Of a DNA stretch of 43,642 nucleotides, positions 14,476-21,996 are shown piece by piece. The notes under the pieces are model-generated. The model ran no database searches. It was given only the letters and a program-made list of their open reading frames with translations, and was not told the DNA's origin. The stretch covers positions 1-43,642 of the IMG/VR virus record IMGVR_UViG_3300013137_000004; one strand, written 5' to 3'. Made by a program: the position numbers and the translations under genes. Numbering within the stretch: position 1 is the stretch's first letter; each line of letters opens with the position of its first letter. Source of the DNA: a virus.

Positions 14476-16437
14476 TTATTTTTTTGCCATTGCCTTTGGT
14501 TTTGTAGGTTTCGCAGTTTTCGATCCGCCCATCATTGATCGCATTTTGGCCCGAACTTGATCCGGTGTCATCTCGCCTGAAGGAGCAGGTGCCGGAGTTG
14601 CGGCGGCCTGATCTGCCTGTTGAACAGCCGGTAGATTTGTCTGAACTCCCATGTCTTCAGCTTTCGGCGTAGGCGACTGTTGAGATAACCAGTTAAGGAA
14701 GATTGAGAATGCCTGTTTAATTTCAGGGCTGACATTACCTGCGCGCATTTGAGAAATAATGGCTTGGAATTCAGGATTGTCGAGTAATGTCTTGTTTTTC
14801 TCAAGAGCGGCCATAAGATCGGCGGTATTGCCAACCTTATAAAGATCAAGTAAAACTTCTTGAAAGATCGGGGGAATGTTCGCCCACTCTTTGGCGATGG
14901 AGAGAAGTTCTTGTCGTTTGGCGTAGATGGAATTTGCGCTGACATCTTCAATCTCAATCTCCATAGATTTGATCGTATGTGGGATAACAACGGCATTAGG
15001 ATCTTTAGCTTTGTATTTCTCACCGATGAATTTGCGTTCGGTGTATTCTTCTCCTTGAGCGCGGAAGCTAAACGAAGTTGGCTCATCAGTGAATTCTGAA
15101 AGATAGTAAATGGTAATATCAGCGATTCTCTTGAAAGCTTGGATCATATTATCAAGCGGAGTTTTTTGATTAATTTTGGCGCCGGCCATAGCGTCTTTAC
15201 CCTGCTCGGCCGTTCTATTCTGCGATCCTCTAGGAGTAAGACCAAGCGCAGTAGCGTTTTGACCGTATCTCTCGGCGATCGAGAAAAGCATATTGAGCCA
15301 TTGAATAATCGCCGGTGGAAGTTGAGGCATCGTCATAGCGTCCGGCTTCTCGCCTTCATACTTAACAATGACACCGTTTTCATCGGAAAACATAATGTCG
15401 GAGCCGTCTCTGACCAAGAAAGCGCCTTTTGCGAACTTCTGAATAAACTCCTCAATTCTATTGACGATAAAATTGATTGATCGGTTGATTGGAATCATAT
15501 TTTCAGCGAAAGAAGGAGCGTACTCATCGTTGGAAAAGAGAGAAAGTGGGATAACCGGATATTCGGTCGCTCCTCGATAAAACTTCGTGCGGAGAACTTC
15601 GCCGCCGGTGGACATAATTGTTTCCTTGATCCCTTCAGGTAATTTCTCCATGATCTGATAAAGGAATTGAGTTTGCATATCGCCGACACCGCCGCGAAGG
15701 CCGTACTTATCATTGAAGATAGCTTCTTTCATATCATCAGGAAATCCGCCGGAAATTGTCGGAGCTTTGTAATCCTTGTAAGCTTTAATTTCCTTTAAGC
15801 TTCTTTTTATCTTTTTAGCGATAATTGGATTCTCGGTAAAAGGAATATGGGGATCAAATAAATAATCGAAAGCATCGCCGACACTCGGGACAATGACATT
15901 TTGCATTTTATTGGTAAGCGGATTGATTCGCTTTTCAACGCCGATCTCCCAAAAAGAGATAGGATATTTGATCGCATTGTGCAAAAACTTATGTACCAAG
16001 TTTTTCGAATCCCAATCAATATAGTGTTTGCGAAGTAACTTTGAAAGATAGCGAGAAGCGTCTCTTGCTTGCTCATTATCAATCTCATCGGGATAGACCA
16101 CAAACATCGGCATAAATTGAAGCAAATTATTCTCAAAAGAATCGCATTGCTTCTTGACCTCGGGAAGATTGATAAAAAAGCGCTTCCGGTAAGGAATTTT
16201 GACAAGAGATTGAGTTACCCTAGACCACGCTACAAAACAATTATTCTCGTAAGCGTGATAAGCGCGATACCAATTCGGCTCGAATTTACTTCTAATTTTT
16301 TGGAGAGTTTCTACATAAGTCAAAAGTTCCGTAGTGGACAAAGAAGTGGGGATAGTCTCGACCGCCGGTTTGGCTTCTTCGACTTGAGGAGGTGAAACAA
16401 TAGTCTCATCGGTTGTCTTTATGTCTTTTTCGGCCAT
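14476..16437 (-). CDS. Portal protein
   Basis: 653 residues, the size of podovirus-type portals. Early features are FEPNWYRAYHAYENNCFVAWSR (near 52-73) and NLPEVKKQCDSFENNLLQFMP. The middle has LSLFSNDEYAPSFAENMIPINRSINFIVNRIEEF, typical of a portal wing/stem region, and LTPRGSQNRTAEQG. The C-terminus is Gln/Ala/Pro-rich and basic (SKTAKPTKPKAMAKK). It follows terminase and precedes scaffold and capsid. It forms the ring through which DNA enters and leaves the head. Confidence 0.8.
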   Translation of the reverse strand: MAEKDIKTTDETIVSPPQVEEAKPAVETIPTSLSTTELLTYVETLQKIRSKFEPNWYRAYHAYENNCFVAWSRVTQSLVKIPYRKRFFINLPEVKKQCDSFENNLLQFMPMFVVYPDEIDNEQARDASRYLSKLLRKHYIDWDSKNLVHKFLHNAIKYPISFWEIGVEKRINPLTNKMQNVIVPSVGDAFDYLFDPHIPFTENPIIAKKIKRSLKEIKAYKDYKAPTISGGFPDDMKEAIFNDKYGLRGGVGDMQTQFLYQIMEKLPEGIKETIMSTGGEVLRTKFYRGATEYPVIPLSLFSNDEYAPSFAENMIPINRSINFIVNRIEEFIQKFAKGAFLVRDGSDIMFSDENGVIVKYEGEKPDAMTMPQLPPAIIQWLNMLFSIAERYGQNATALGLTPRGSQNRTAEQGKDAMAGAKINQKTPLDNMIQAFKRIADITIYYLSEFTDEPTSFSFRAQGEEYTERKFIGEKYKAKDPNAVVIPHTIKSMEIEIEDVSANSIYAKRQELLSIAKEWANIPPIFQEVLLDLYKVGNTADLMAALEKNKTLLDNPEFQAIISQMRAGNVSPEIKQAFSIFLNWLSQQSPTPKAEDMGVQTNLPAVQQADQAAATPAPAPSGEMTPDQVRAKMRSMMGGSKTAKPTKPKAMAKK

Positions 16438-16438
16438 A

Positions 16439-16732
16439 TTAATCTACCGCCTTTTCTTCGCCGACATTCACTCGATTGCCCTCGCCATCGAATGCAGACT
16501 CGTCTTTAATGATATTTTCCTTGATATTTTTGCCAATTTTTTCTTGTAAGTTCGATAAATGACTAGAGATTTGGTCATCGCTTGCTTCTTCAAATTCAGA
16601 ATCGTCTTCTGCCTGTTTTTTCTTCGGAAGTAATCTCGGCAGAGATTTGTTTTGAAAAAGAGAGATCAAATAAACAACGAAAATAGCCCAAACTACATTA
16701 TTGAGGATAAAAGCTATTAGTATTCCGACCAT
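16439..16732 (-). CDS. Single-pass membrane protein, unknown
   Basis: 97 residues. One hydrophobic segment near the N-terminus (about residues 3-26, ILIAFILNNVVWAIFVVYL) is followed by a short basic stretch and a long acidic, helical tail. It overlaps the end of the large terminase gene by 16 bp and ends one base before the portal start, so it is firmly in the operon. Membrane proteins are uncommon between terminase and portal. A holin-like or membrane-anchoring role is possible but unproven. Confidence 0.6.
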   Translation of the reverse strand: MVGILIAFILNNVVWAIFVVYLISLFQNKSLPRLLPKKKQAEDDSEFEEASDDQISSHLSNLQEKIGKNIKENIIKDESAFDGEGNRVNVGEEKAVD

Positions 16733-18051
16733 GAATCCGCCTCCATATCTCTACTAAATCCTATATTATCATTATCACCTGATTCCAAATGTTTGTAAAG
16801 TTCTTTCTTGCGCTCCCAAAATTGGTTTGGCTCTTCTTCTTTTTCCGGTGGTTTGGCTTTATGATTAATCTGATCCCAAGTGGTGCGGATAGCATAGCCG
16901 AAGGAATCCATACAGTGATTATTTTTATCAGCCGGAACATTCGGATTCTTTTCATCATACATGTAATTTTCAAATTCCCGGACGGTGTTGGTACATTTCT
17001 TAAGAACATAGATCCGGCCCTGATAAATCAAGTTTCGGATCAAGGTAACACGCTCAAAGATATTCTTGATACCCTCGGTAGGCCTACAAGCGTTGGTGAG
17101 CGCATTGCGCGCGATACCGGAAGCCGTATCGTAGCAAGTAGCATAAGGGCGCCTCTTGTAAGTATCAATGAAGTGATTGAGCCAATGGTTGACCTGATCC
17201 GGCGACATATCCGGTTCGTAGTATTCATCAACGATATACCAACAGCCGTCATTGCCAAGAGCGTTGACCGTGATAACATTCGGATCATTCAAACCGTAGT
17301 CCAAACCATAAACATACTCAACGATCTTAAATTCGTGGATATTCTTGTCTTTGTCTTCCCAAGTTTTCGGCAATTCATTAATGAAGTGATCTTCTTGGAG
17401 AGGATAGACCTGACCGGTAGCGAACGAGAATTCGCCGCCAAATTCTCGAGCAAAATCAATCGGATCCCAAGTCCTTTTCAAACGCTCATACTCTTCGGGT
17501 GGGAAGCTAGGATTCGCCACCGACTGCCAAGTAATGAACTCGTAATCAGGATCTTTTTTGAATTTTTTGTACATCTCATGCACAAACGACCTGCGATAAA
17601 TCGAGGAAGTACCGAGGATTCTGCCTTTGGTGTTGGAGGTACGGCCTTCGAGGATCTTCCAAGTATTCATATTTTGGCCGTCAATTTCATCTACCCAAAT
17701 CCAATGGAGATTAAGACCTCGAATAAGCTCGGGATTATCAAGAGAGCGAAAATAGACACGGTTGCCGTTTGGCAACTGCAACATCTTGTCGCGTTTGATC
17801 CAAAACCTTTTTAATTGAGGAAATTCGCTAAAAAACTTGTCTAGGACTGACTGATTTAACTGGTCGATAGTATTGGCACAGATCATACCGGTCGTGCCTT
17901 TGATATTCATGTTGATATTCGCCCAATAGCAACCGGCCTTCGTTTTGCCGCCTCTTTGACCTGCGGAAGCAAAGATAAACCGAGCTTTACTCGTGAAAAT
18001 TTTATCCTGTCCGGGAAATGGTACAAATTCGATGACTTCCTGTTTAATCAT
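16717..18051 (-). CDS. terL: Terminase large subunit (packaging ATPase/nuclease)
   Basis: 444 residues. The N-terminal ATPase has a Walker A-like ASAGQRGGKT (residues 28-37) and a Walker B WIWVDE (117-122), followed by the coupling motif ILGTSS (145-150). The C-terminal nuclease domain has GLDYG with Asp251, YDTA with Asp308, and an NHCMDSFGYAI segment that supplies a further acidic residue. It drives DNA into the head through the portal and cuts concatemers. The tail after the nuclease is Lys/Glu-rich. It starts 10 bp after the presumed small subunit. Confidence 0.93.
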   Translation of the reverse strand: MIKQEVIEFVPFPGQDKIFTSKARFIFASAGQRGGKTKAGCYWANINMNIKGTTGMICANTIDQLNQSVLDKFFSEFPQLKRFWIKRDKMLQLPNGNRVYFRSLDNPELIRGLNLHWIWVDEIDGQNMNTWKILEGRTSNTKGRILGTSSIYRRSFVHEMYKKFKKDPDYEFITWQSVANPSFPPEEYERLKRTWDPIDFAREFGGEFSFATGQVYPLQEDHFINELPKTWEDKDKNIHEFKIVEYVYGLDYGLNDPNVITVNALGNDGCWYIVDEYYEPDMSPDQVNHWLNHFIDTYKRRPYATCYDTASGIARNALTNACRPTEGIKNIFERVTLIRNLIYQGRIYVLKKCTNTVREFENYMYDEKNPNVPADKNNHCMDSFGYAIRTTWDQINHKAKPPEKEEEPNQFWERKKELYKHLESGDNDNIGFSRDMEADSWSEY

Positions 18052-18061
18052 TATTTTCGCC

Positions 18062-18718
18062 TTAAGGTGTTACATCAATAATAGGATTAAACTCGGCCTT
18101 CGGAATCCCCCCGATGACAACATTTACCTGTACCGGCATTGGAGATTCCTTACCCCCATCACCGCCCGGGCCTTTGTAATTCGCCCGATCAAGAATGGCG
18201 GTCGCGGCTTTGATTCGATCCGAATCCTTAGCCGTAGGTTTGCCGGAAATAGATGCCAAGACGGCCAACTGTTCAGGCGCTAGAAGCTTAAAAAGACCGG
18301 TAATATCACAAACAAAGTCGTGGTAATCGGTTTTTCCAACAATATGCTTAACTTCAGTCTTGGCGATACGCAGGAGCCGTTCATAAGAGAACGCGTCAAG
18401 GTTGCAAACATTCTCAAGAGAAAGGTGTTTTGTAAGCAGAGCTTTCGGCTTGCCGGTTTCGGGATCATCTTCCTTCAAATAGACCACTTTGGCGATTGTA
18501 GTAATGCCGTGGCGGTGTCCGGCCTTCAAGAGTGCAACGAGTTCATCTTCCCCTGAAGATAGAGACACAAAAAGAGCGCGATTGCGATCCCCCATCTTGC
18601 TAAAGATTTCTTTTGCCTCTTCAATCGCTGTTTTAGTAGCCACTATGGCTTTACCAACGCCTTTTGGCTTCTTTGGTTTACGCCCCCTCTTTTTTGGTAG
18701 AACTTGAACTGCCTCCAT
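18062..18718 (-). CDS. terS: Putative terminase small subunit
   Basis: 218 residues. It begins with a basic, AT-hook-like patch (KKRGRKPKKPKG, about 9-20) suited to DNA binding, followed by a helical body and a C-terminal KAATAILDRANYKGPGG segment often seen in small terminase-like proteins. Its place as first gene of the late operon, directly before the large terminase, supports the call; the sequence itself is divergent. Confidence 0.65.
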   Translation of the reverse strand: MEAVQVLPKKRGRKPKKPKGVGKAIVATKTAIEEAKEIFSKMGDRNRALFVSLSSGEDELVALLKAGHRHGITTIAKVVYLKEDDPETGKPKALLTKHLSLENVCNLDAFSYERLLRIAKTEVKHIVGKTDYHDFVCDITGLFKLLAPEQLAVLASISGKPTAKDSDRIKAATAILDRANYKGPGGDGGKESPMPVQVNVVIGGIPKAEFNPIIDVTP

Positions 18719-18761
18719 ATTTGCCCTCGCTTTTCTTTTTTGCCTTAAATCATTTGACTAT

Positions 18762-18789
18762 ATTATAAAACAATTCAAGGAAGAGTGAA
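18762..18789 (-). promoter_or_regulatory. Late-operon promoter before terminase
   Basis: On the minus strand, a perfect TATAAT (18767-18762) with TTCACT as a -35 (18789-18784) at 16 bp. An AATACTGCAA motif (18789-18798) abuts the -35, the same motif that recurs in the rightward promoters. RNA would start about 35 bp before the terS ATG. Confidence 0.5.
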
Positions 18790-18838
18790 ATACTGCAAAT
18801 TTGCCTTCAAAACGCAAAAGTACCCTTGCTAACGCAAA

Positions 18839-18985
18839 AGAGGCCGGGCAAGACCTCTCTTGGGAGCATCGGAGGCGGCAAATACCTCCTTAAAAAGTGC
18901 GCTCGATATAATTATCCCATATTTGCTTGAATGGAGGGAGGGGAGTAGTTGCCGAGACGCTATGCTCTCGTTTTTACGCCCCTCC
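18839..18985. other. Three hairpins between the leader peptide and terS
   Basis: Stems lie at 18839-18858 (AGAGG/CCTCT), 18871-18889 (GGAGG/CCTCC) and 18937-18985 (GGAGGGG/CCCCTCC enclosing CGAGA/TCTCG at 18953-18970). On the plus strand the inner stem is followed by TTTTT, so it could stop stray rightward RNA. On the minus strand the three stems follow a translated 21-codon frame, an arrangement reminiscent of attenuators. The regulatory idea is inference. Confidence 0.45.
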
Positions 18986-18999
18986 GCCGGAAAGTAGTG

Positions 19000-19065
19000 C
19001 TAACGGACTTGCCGTTGGCGCCGTGCGCGGATCTTCATCAGCCACTTGCGATATTTACCGGTCAT
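19000..19065 (-). CDS. 21-residue Arg/Lys-rich leader peptide
   Basis: A 21-codon frame with 9 Arg/Lys residues (starts MTGKYRKW, ends RRQRQVR). Its ribosome site is an ideal match to the 16S rRNA tail: AAGGAGGTG 6 bp before ATG, much better than those of most genes here. A perfect TATAAT (19093-19088, minus) lies just upstream. It precedes the hairpins before terS. It could be a regulatory leader peptide, a small nucleic-acid-binding protein or a host-acting toxin; no homologue is recognised. Confidence 0.55.
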   Translation of the reverse strand: MTGKYRKWLMKIRARRQRQVR

Positions 19066-19087
19066 GGCGGACACCTCCTTAATAATT

Positions 19088-19093
19088 ATTATA
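19088..19093 (-). promoter_or_regulatory. -10 element before the 21-residue leader peptide
   Basis: A perfect TATAAT on the minus strand ending 22 bp before the leader peptide's start codon. No good -35 is visible at 16-18 bp, so it may need an activator. Confidence 0.35.
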
Positions 19094-19144
19094 GTCCTAT
19101 CACAAACAAAATGCTCGGTTGAAAAGTTATCCACAAGGTAGTAA

Positions 19145-19174
19145 TTGACCGATTTGGCCGGACAGCGCTAGAAT
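19145..19174 (+). promoter_or_regulatory. Rightward sigma70-type promoter
   Basis: TTGACC (19145-19150) and TAGAAT (19169-19174) with an 18-bp spacer. It would produce a short RNA that starts near 19181 and ends at the hairpin plus T6 at 19320-19344. Confidence 0.5.
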
Positions 19175-19226
19175 AAGGACACAAGAAAAAAGCGAAAGCT
19201 TATCAATAATTTAAGAGAGGGTTTAT

Positions 19227-19334
19227 ATGCGACATTTGACAGACACAACGCAATACTGTAAATTGAATGTGGTTATAAATCCTTTCTTATTGATAGGTAA
19301 ATCTTGTCCAAACGGCCTGCTAACTTTATGTTAG
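19227..19334 (+). CDS. Possible 35-residue peptide in a short transcript
   Basis: An open frame of 35 codons (MRHLTDTTQYCKLN at the start, GLLTLC at the end) after a GAGAGGG ribosome site. It lies inside the small transcription unit between the promoter at 19145 and the terminator at 19320, and its stop codon falls in the terminator stem. It may instead be a non-coding small RNA. No homologue is recognised. Confidence 0.3.
   Translation: MRHLTDTTQYCKLNVVINPFLLIGKSCPNGLLTLC
19236..19264 (+). promoter_or_regulatory. Possible promoter with AATACTG motif in the spacer
   Basis: TTGACA (19236-19241), 17 bp, TAAATT (19259-19264). The motif CAATACTGTA (19251-19260) fills the 3' end of the spacer and abuts the -10, as at 20208-20236. 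It overlaps the small frame at 19227-19334, so only one of the two may matter. Confidence 0.35.
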
Positions 19335-19344
19335 TGGGTTTTTT
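19320..19344 (+). terminator. Intrinsic terminator of the short rightward transcript
   Basis: Stem CTAAC/GTTAG with a 5-nt loop (19320-19334), followed by TTTTTT at 19339-19344. The stem is short, so efficiency is uncertain. Confidence 0.45.
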
Positions 19345-19364
19345 GGTTGTGTTTTTGTTTGAGC

Positions 19365-19970
19365 GCCCCTACTGCTAATTGCGACCCCGGCCGGGTGTAT
19401 GTAGGGGGCTAAAACTAGAACATAATATGCTGAAGTGCCTACGGTTAGAATACCGCCTCTCGCTTCAGGGAAGAATGGCTTAATGAGAGGATACCTTCTG
19501 GGTGAAGCCCGCCGGACTGAAATCCAGCGTCCTTGCACGGAGGGAATAAAAAAACGGAAGATCCTATGCTGAAAAGGATCCGTACACTACTTTCCAACCA
19601 ATGAGACATGGCCGTAAGCACTACGCTACCAAAAGCTCGCCGGAAAGAGTGATAACGAGCGACTATTCGTACCCGGAGGGAAAAACCGGTCGTTACAAAA
19701 AGCTCTTAAGCTTCCGTAACCGAAGAGCATTACCGAATACCACTTGGAGAGAGGGGGGTAAGGGGGGTGTGTGGCGGCTTACAGCCGTAACAGACCGAAC
19801 ATACGGATCTTAAGATCCTTCGGATCAACACCATTTCCTCGGGATTCTTGTCCTTACCGGAGTGTAAGATTTTTACCCGAATTGGTAATTTCGCTTACCT
19901 GTTTAGGTAAATTTCTTATCGAGAAATAGCAGTATTGCCGGTCGTTTTTACCTTTGTTGGTTTTACACTC
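19365..19970 (+). ncRNA. Candidate large structured non-coding RNA region
   Basis: About 600 bp without a convincing gene but dense in stems: 19365-19372/19401-19409 enclosing the palindrome 19386-19395; CCTCTC/GAGAGG at 19456-19490; CGGCT/AGCCG at 19775-19787; a 14-bp palindrome at 19805-19818; and a domain closed by GAGTGTAA/TTACACTC (19860-19867/19963-19970) holding two perfect 6-bp hairpins at 19895-19910 and 19911-19927. Phage intergenic regions of this size sometimes hold large RNAs such as GOLLD or ROOL, but I see no diagnostic motif for either. Strand and ends are uncertain. Confidence 0.4.
19631..19680 (+). repeat. Structured repeat, copy 1
   Basis: Shares AAAAGCTCGC, AGTGATAACGAG and a TACC-CGGAGG tail with a second, shorter copy at 20286-20320. 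GCTCG/CGAGC can pair in this copy, so the repeat is probably an RNA hairpin motif. Confidence 0.45.
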
Positions 19971-20039
19971 TAGGCCATATTGTAGTTCGGAATTTCCCCA
20001 TCGGTTATTTGGCAATAAAGTGCATTATTTGTCAATCTA

Positions 20040-20067
20040 ATGTCGCATAACAATCATTATACGACAT
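20040..20067. repeat. 28-bp imperfect inverted repeat (possible operator)
   Basis: ATGTCG and ATAA on the left mirror TTAT and CGACAT on the right around a 6-bp centre, with one mismatched pair between the blocks. It lies in the gap between the divergent operons, about 25 bp upstream of a TTGACA. Size and symmetry suit a dimeric repressor site; a hairpin is the alternative. Confidence 0.5.
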
Positions 20068-20207
20068 AACTTGAGCGTGAGGGGGGTTTAACACTTGACA
20101 AAAATAACATATTACAACACATTTTGAGCTATTTCAAAGCTTTTTAAGCTCGAGCCGATAGAGAACGGCAAAAATCAAGCAATTCCAAGATCGTTGGGTG
20201 TCTTGAC

Positions 20208-20236
20208 TTGACACGCCTTCGGCGATACTGCAAAAT
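20208..20236 (+). promoter_or_regulatory. Possible rightward promoter with AATACTG-type motif
   Basis: TTGACA (20208-20213), 17-bp spacer, CAAAAT (20231-20236). The motif GATACTGCAA (20224-20233) overlaps the spacer end and the -10. Same geometry as 19236-19264. Confidence 0.4.
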
Positions 20237-20285
20237 CGCTACGCTACGCGCTAATTGTTTTATTGCTTCCAGTCTTTAAGAGCTT

Positions 20286-20320
20286 AAAAGCTCGCTAGTG
20301 ATAACGAGATACCGGAGGGG
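20286..20320 (+). repeat. Structured repeat, copy 2
   Basis: Second copy of the motif at 19631-19680: AAAAGCTCGC, then AGTGATAACGAG and TACCGGAGG, with shorter connecting segments. The flanking 20070-20500 stretch otherwise holds only AT-rich or short-stem sequence and no supported gene. Confidence 0.45.
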
Positions 20321-20511
20321 GGTATTCTGAAAGTAACCGCCGGACAAATAACGGCTAACGCCGGACGCTTTAAGCTTTCCGGCTTTTCAGATCGTAAGCG
20401 ATCAAGGAAAGCTCACAAGTTCGCACCTCTAAAAAAGCATAAAATACTCAATACAGAAGCCAATAATCAAGCAAAGCAATACTGCAATCGCTTTCTAACC
20501 TACTAAAGCTA

Positions 20512-20540
20512 TTGACAGCAGAGCAATACTGCATTATTAT
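20512..20540 (+). promoter_or_regulatory. Strong early promoter of the rightward operon
   Basis: TTGACA (20512-20517), 17-bp spacer, TATTAT (20535-20540): the best promoter in the window. GCAATACTGCA (20523-20533) sits wholly in the spacer, where a bound protein would block polymerase. It would transcribe the genes from 20696 onward. Confidence 0.7.
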
Positions 20541-20695
20541 ATAGTAGGGCAAAGCAGAACGGACGCAACGCGGACGGTGAGGACTGCAAAGCAGGACTTT
20601 AATAAATAAATATGATTGAATACTTGAAGCCGGATAAACGGACAAGCAACGAAAAAATGCGATAAATCGCAATGCTTGAGAATGGAAAAAACACA

Positions 20696-20857
20696 ATGGC
20701 AAAATATCGAGTTAACTACTACTTTGACGGCAGAGCTAGCGCAATTGTTGAAGCTAACAGCCCCGAGGAAGCACGGCAGAAATGGGAAGAGGGCGAGACA
20801 GAAGACGATCAAGACAATAGCGAAAATTATTGCTTTGATAGTGCAGAGCTAGCATAA
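20696..20857 (+). CDS. Small early protein, unknown
   Basis: 53 residues from the ATG at 20696. An upstream in-frame ATG at 20672 exists, but comparison with the two following genes, which share the same leader, favours the inner start. The N-terminal KYRVNYYFDGRASAIVEANSPEEARQKWEE is a beta-beta-helix pattern found in many small phage and plasmid proteins, with an acidic C-terminus. It is the first gene after the strong promoter. Confidence 0.65.
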   Translation: MAKYRVNYYFDGRASAIVEANSPEEARQKWEEGETEDDQDNSENYCFDSAELA

Positions 20858-20879
20858 CAAAAAACAGGAGGGCAAAAAG

Positions 20880-21032
20880 GTGAAAAAAATAATCGCTTAC
20901 GCGCTTATCATCGCCGGCATAATAATAGTATTATGGGCGATCAGTGAGCCACAAACAAAGATCGAAACAAAATGCTTCAATGACTATCGGGGCGCGCATA
21001 CTTGCATAGAGCAAAGGCAAATAATTAAATAG
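20880..21032 (+). CDS. Small secreted or membrane protein
   Basis: 50 residues from a GTG start after a good AGGAGGG site. A hydrophobic segment (about 4-21) is followed by a polar tail with two cysteines (30s and 40s), which could form a disulfide outside the membrane. It may be a superinfection-exclusion or lysis-timing peptide; there is no homologue I recognise. Confidence 0.6.
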   Translation: MKKIIAYALIIAGIIIVLWAISEPQTKIETKCFNDYRGAHTCIEQRQIIK

Positions 21033-21141
21033 TTAAAATCTCCGGCTTCAGATACTCAATCATATTTTATAACTCAACAACAACACACAGAACAAAGAGG
21101 GCAGGCACAAGGCGCATGCCTTGAGAATGGAAAATAATCAA

Positions 21142-21489
21142 ATGAACAACAAAAGAGCGGAAGAGATCGAAAACTACAAAAACGAATTGCGAGACTTGCT
21201 CGAGCAAGGTAATTACCAAGTTTATGGCATTGTGAGGCATGTGAGCGCTTCAGGTATGAGCCGAGTAATTGACTTTTGCACTATCATCGACAACGAGCCG
21301 ATTTGGCTAAGTTATCGAATGGGCGAAGTCTTGGACTATAAAAGGCATAAAAGCTATGACGGCTTAACGGTCGGCGGTTGCGGTATGGATATGATTTTTC
21401 ATACCATCTGCCAACTATCAGTCGCGCTATATTGCCCGAAAAAATACGATCACGATCAAGCGTACAAATTAAAAAGTAGCCAACTCTAA
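21142..21489 (+). CDS. Phage conserved protein with VRHVSASGMSR motif
   Basis: 115 residues from the second ATG. The block VRHVSASGMSRVIDF...LSYRMGEVLDYKR...GLTVGGCGMDMIFHTICQLS matches a pattern widespread in phage early regions (VRHVS-SGMSR then VGGCGMDM). Its biochemical function is not known to me. The conserved Gly-Cys-Gly-Met-Asp could be a metal or catalytic site. It is preceded by the shared leader TTGAGAATGGAAAA, with an in-frame ATG at 21127 as an alternative start. Confidence 0.75.
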   Translation: MNNKRAEEIENYKNELRDLLEQGNYQVYGIVRHVSASGMSRVIDFCTIIDNEPIWLSYRMGEVLDYKRHKSYDGLTVGGCGMDMIFHTICQLSVALYCPKKYDHDQAYKLKSSQL

Positions 21490-21561
21490 AAAATAACCTA
21501 AAATCTGCCCTCTCCGTCTTGTGTGCTGATTGTTGAAAGCTGAAGAATGGAAAAAAACACA

Positions 21562-21996
21562 ATGGACAACGAAACTTTTGAAGCATTAAAAAGGGTTATT
21601 TTTACGCTTCACAAAACACCGGTGCAAGGCATTAACGGCTTGGATTTTGTGAAAGTTCGGGACTGGATTGATAAAGAGCAAGGCAAGGCGCACGGCGATT
21701 TTATTTGCTCAAAGTACAATCAAAAAGTATTACCGGACGAAGAGGGAAACTGCTCGCTATGCGGTGCGCGGTTAGATCGAAAGCTAAACAAAAAAAGCTA
21801 TTTTCAGATCATAGATCTACAAGGCGCAGGCATACACGAAGCCGAATACTACGAGACAAAAGAAGAAATCAGGCAACATTTAATTGCTTACCACTCTATT
21901 GATTGGGAAGCAGAGGACGGCGACATCAATCAAAAAACTCTCGAATTTTTGCTAGATTATGGCACTTGGCAGATCGAAGAAGTCGAGGCGGAATAA
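21562..21996 (+). CDS. Early protein with a zinc-ribbon segment, unknown
   Basis: 144 residues from the second ATG (an upstream in-frame ATG lies at 21547). The segment FICSKYNQKVLPDEEGNCSLCGARL (about 50-74) contains CSLCG and a preceding Cys, suggesting a small zinc ribbon with non-standard spacing. The C-terminus is acidic. It carries the same AATGGAAAA leader as its two predecessors and overlaps the next gene by one base. Confidence 0.65.
   Translation: MDNETFEALKRVIFTLHKTPVQGINGLDFVKVRDWIDKEQGKAHGDFICSKYNQKVLPDEEGNCSLCGARLDRKLNKKSYFQIIDLQGAGIHEAEYYETKEEIRQHLIAYHSIDWEAEDGDINQKTLEFLLDYGTWQIEEVEAE

Larger units (their letters stand above)
18789..20533. repeat. Dispersed AATACTGC motif, six sites
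   Basis: Sites at 18789-18798, 19251-19260, 19929-19939 (reverse orientation), 20224-20233, 20476-20487 and 20523-20533. Core [AG]ATACTG[CT]A, often preceded by GC. Three lie inside TTGACA-type promoters and one abuts the -35 of the terminase promoter. The clustering in 1.75 kb of regulatory DNA suggests the binding site of a phage regulator. The regulator is not identified. Confidence 0.5.

Noticed and set aside
16789-17814. Open frame of 341 codons on the plus strand opposite the large terminase
   Set aside because: It is fully antisense to a gene with clear Walker and nuclease motifs, has no ribosome site and reads as a shadow of terminase codons.
19236-19264. A second strong promoter within the small transcription unit
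   Set aside because: Listed only as possible: it overlaps the putative peptide frame and its -10 is weak.
19750-19780. G-quadruplex in the G-rich stretch
   Set aside because: Two long G-runs and a shorter one are present, but four evenly spaced runs are not convincing.
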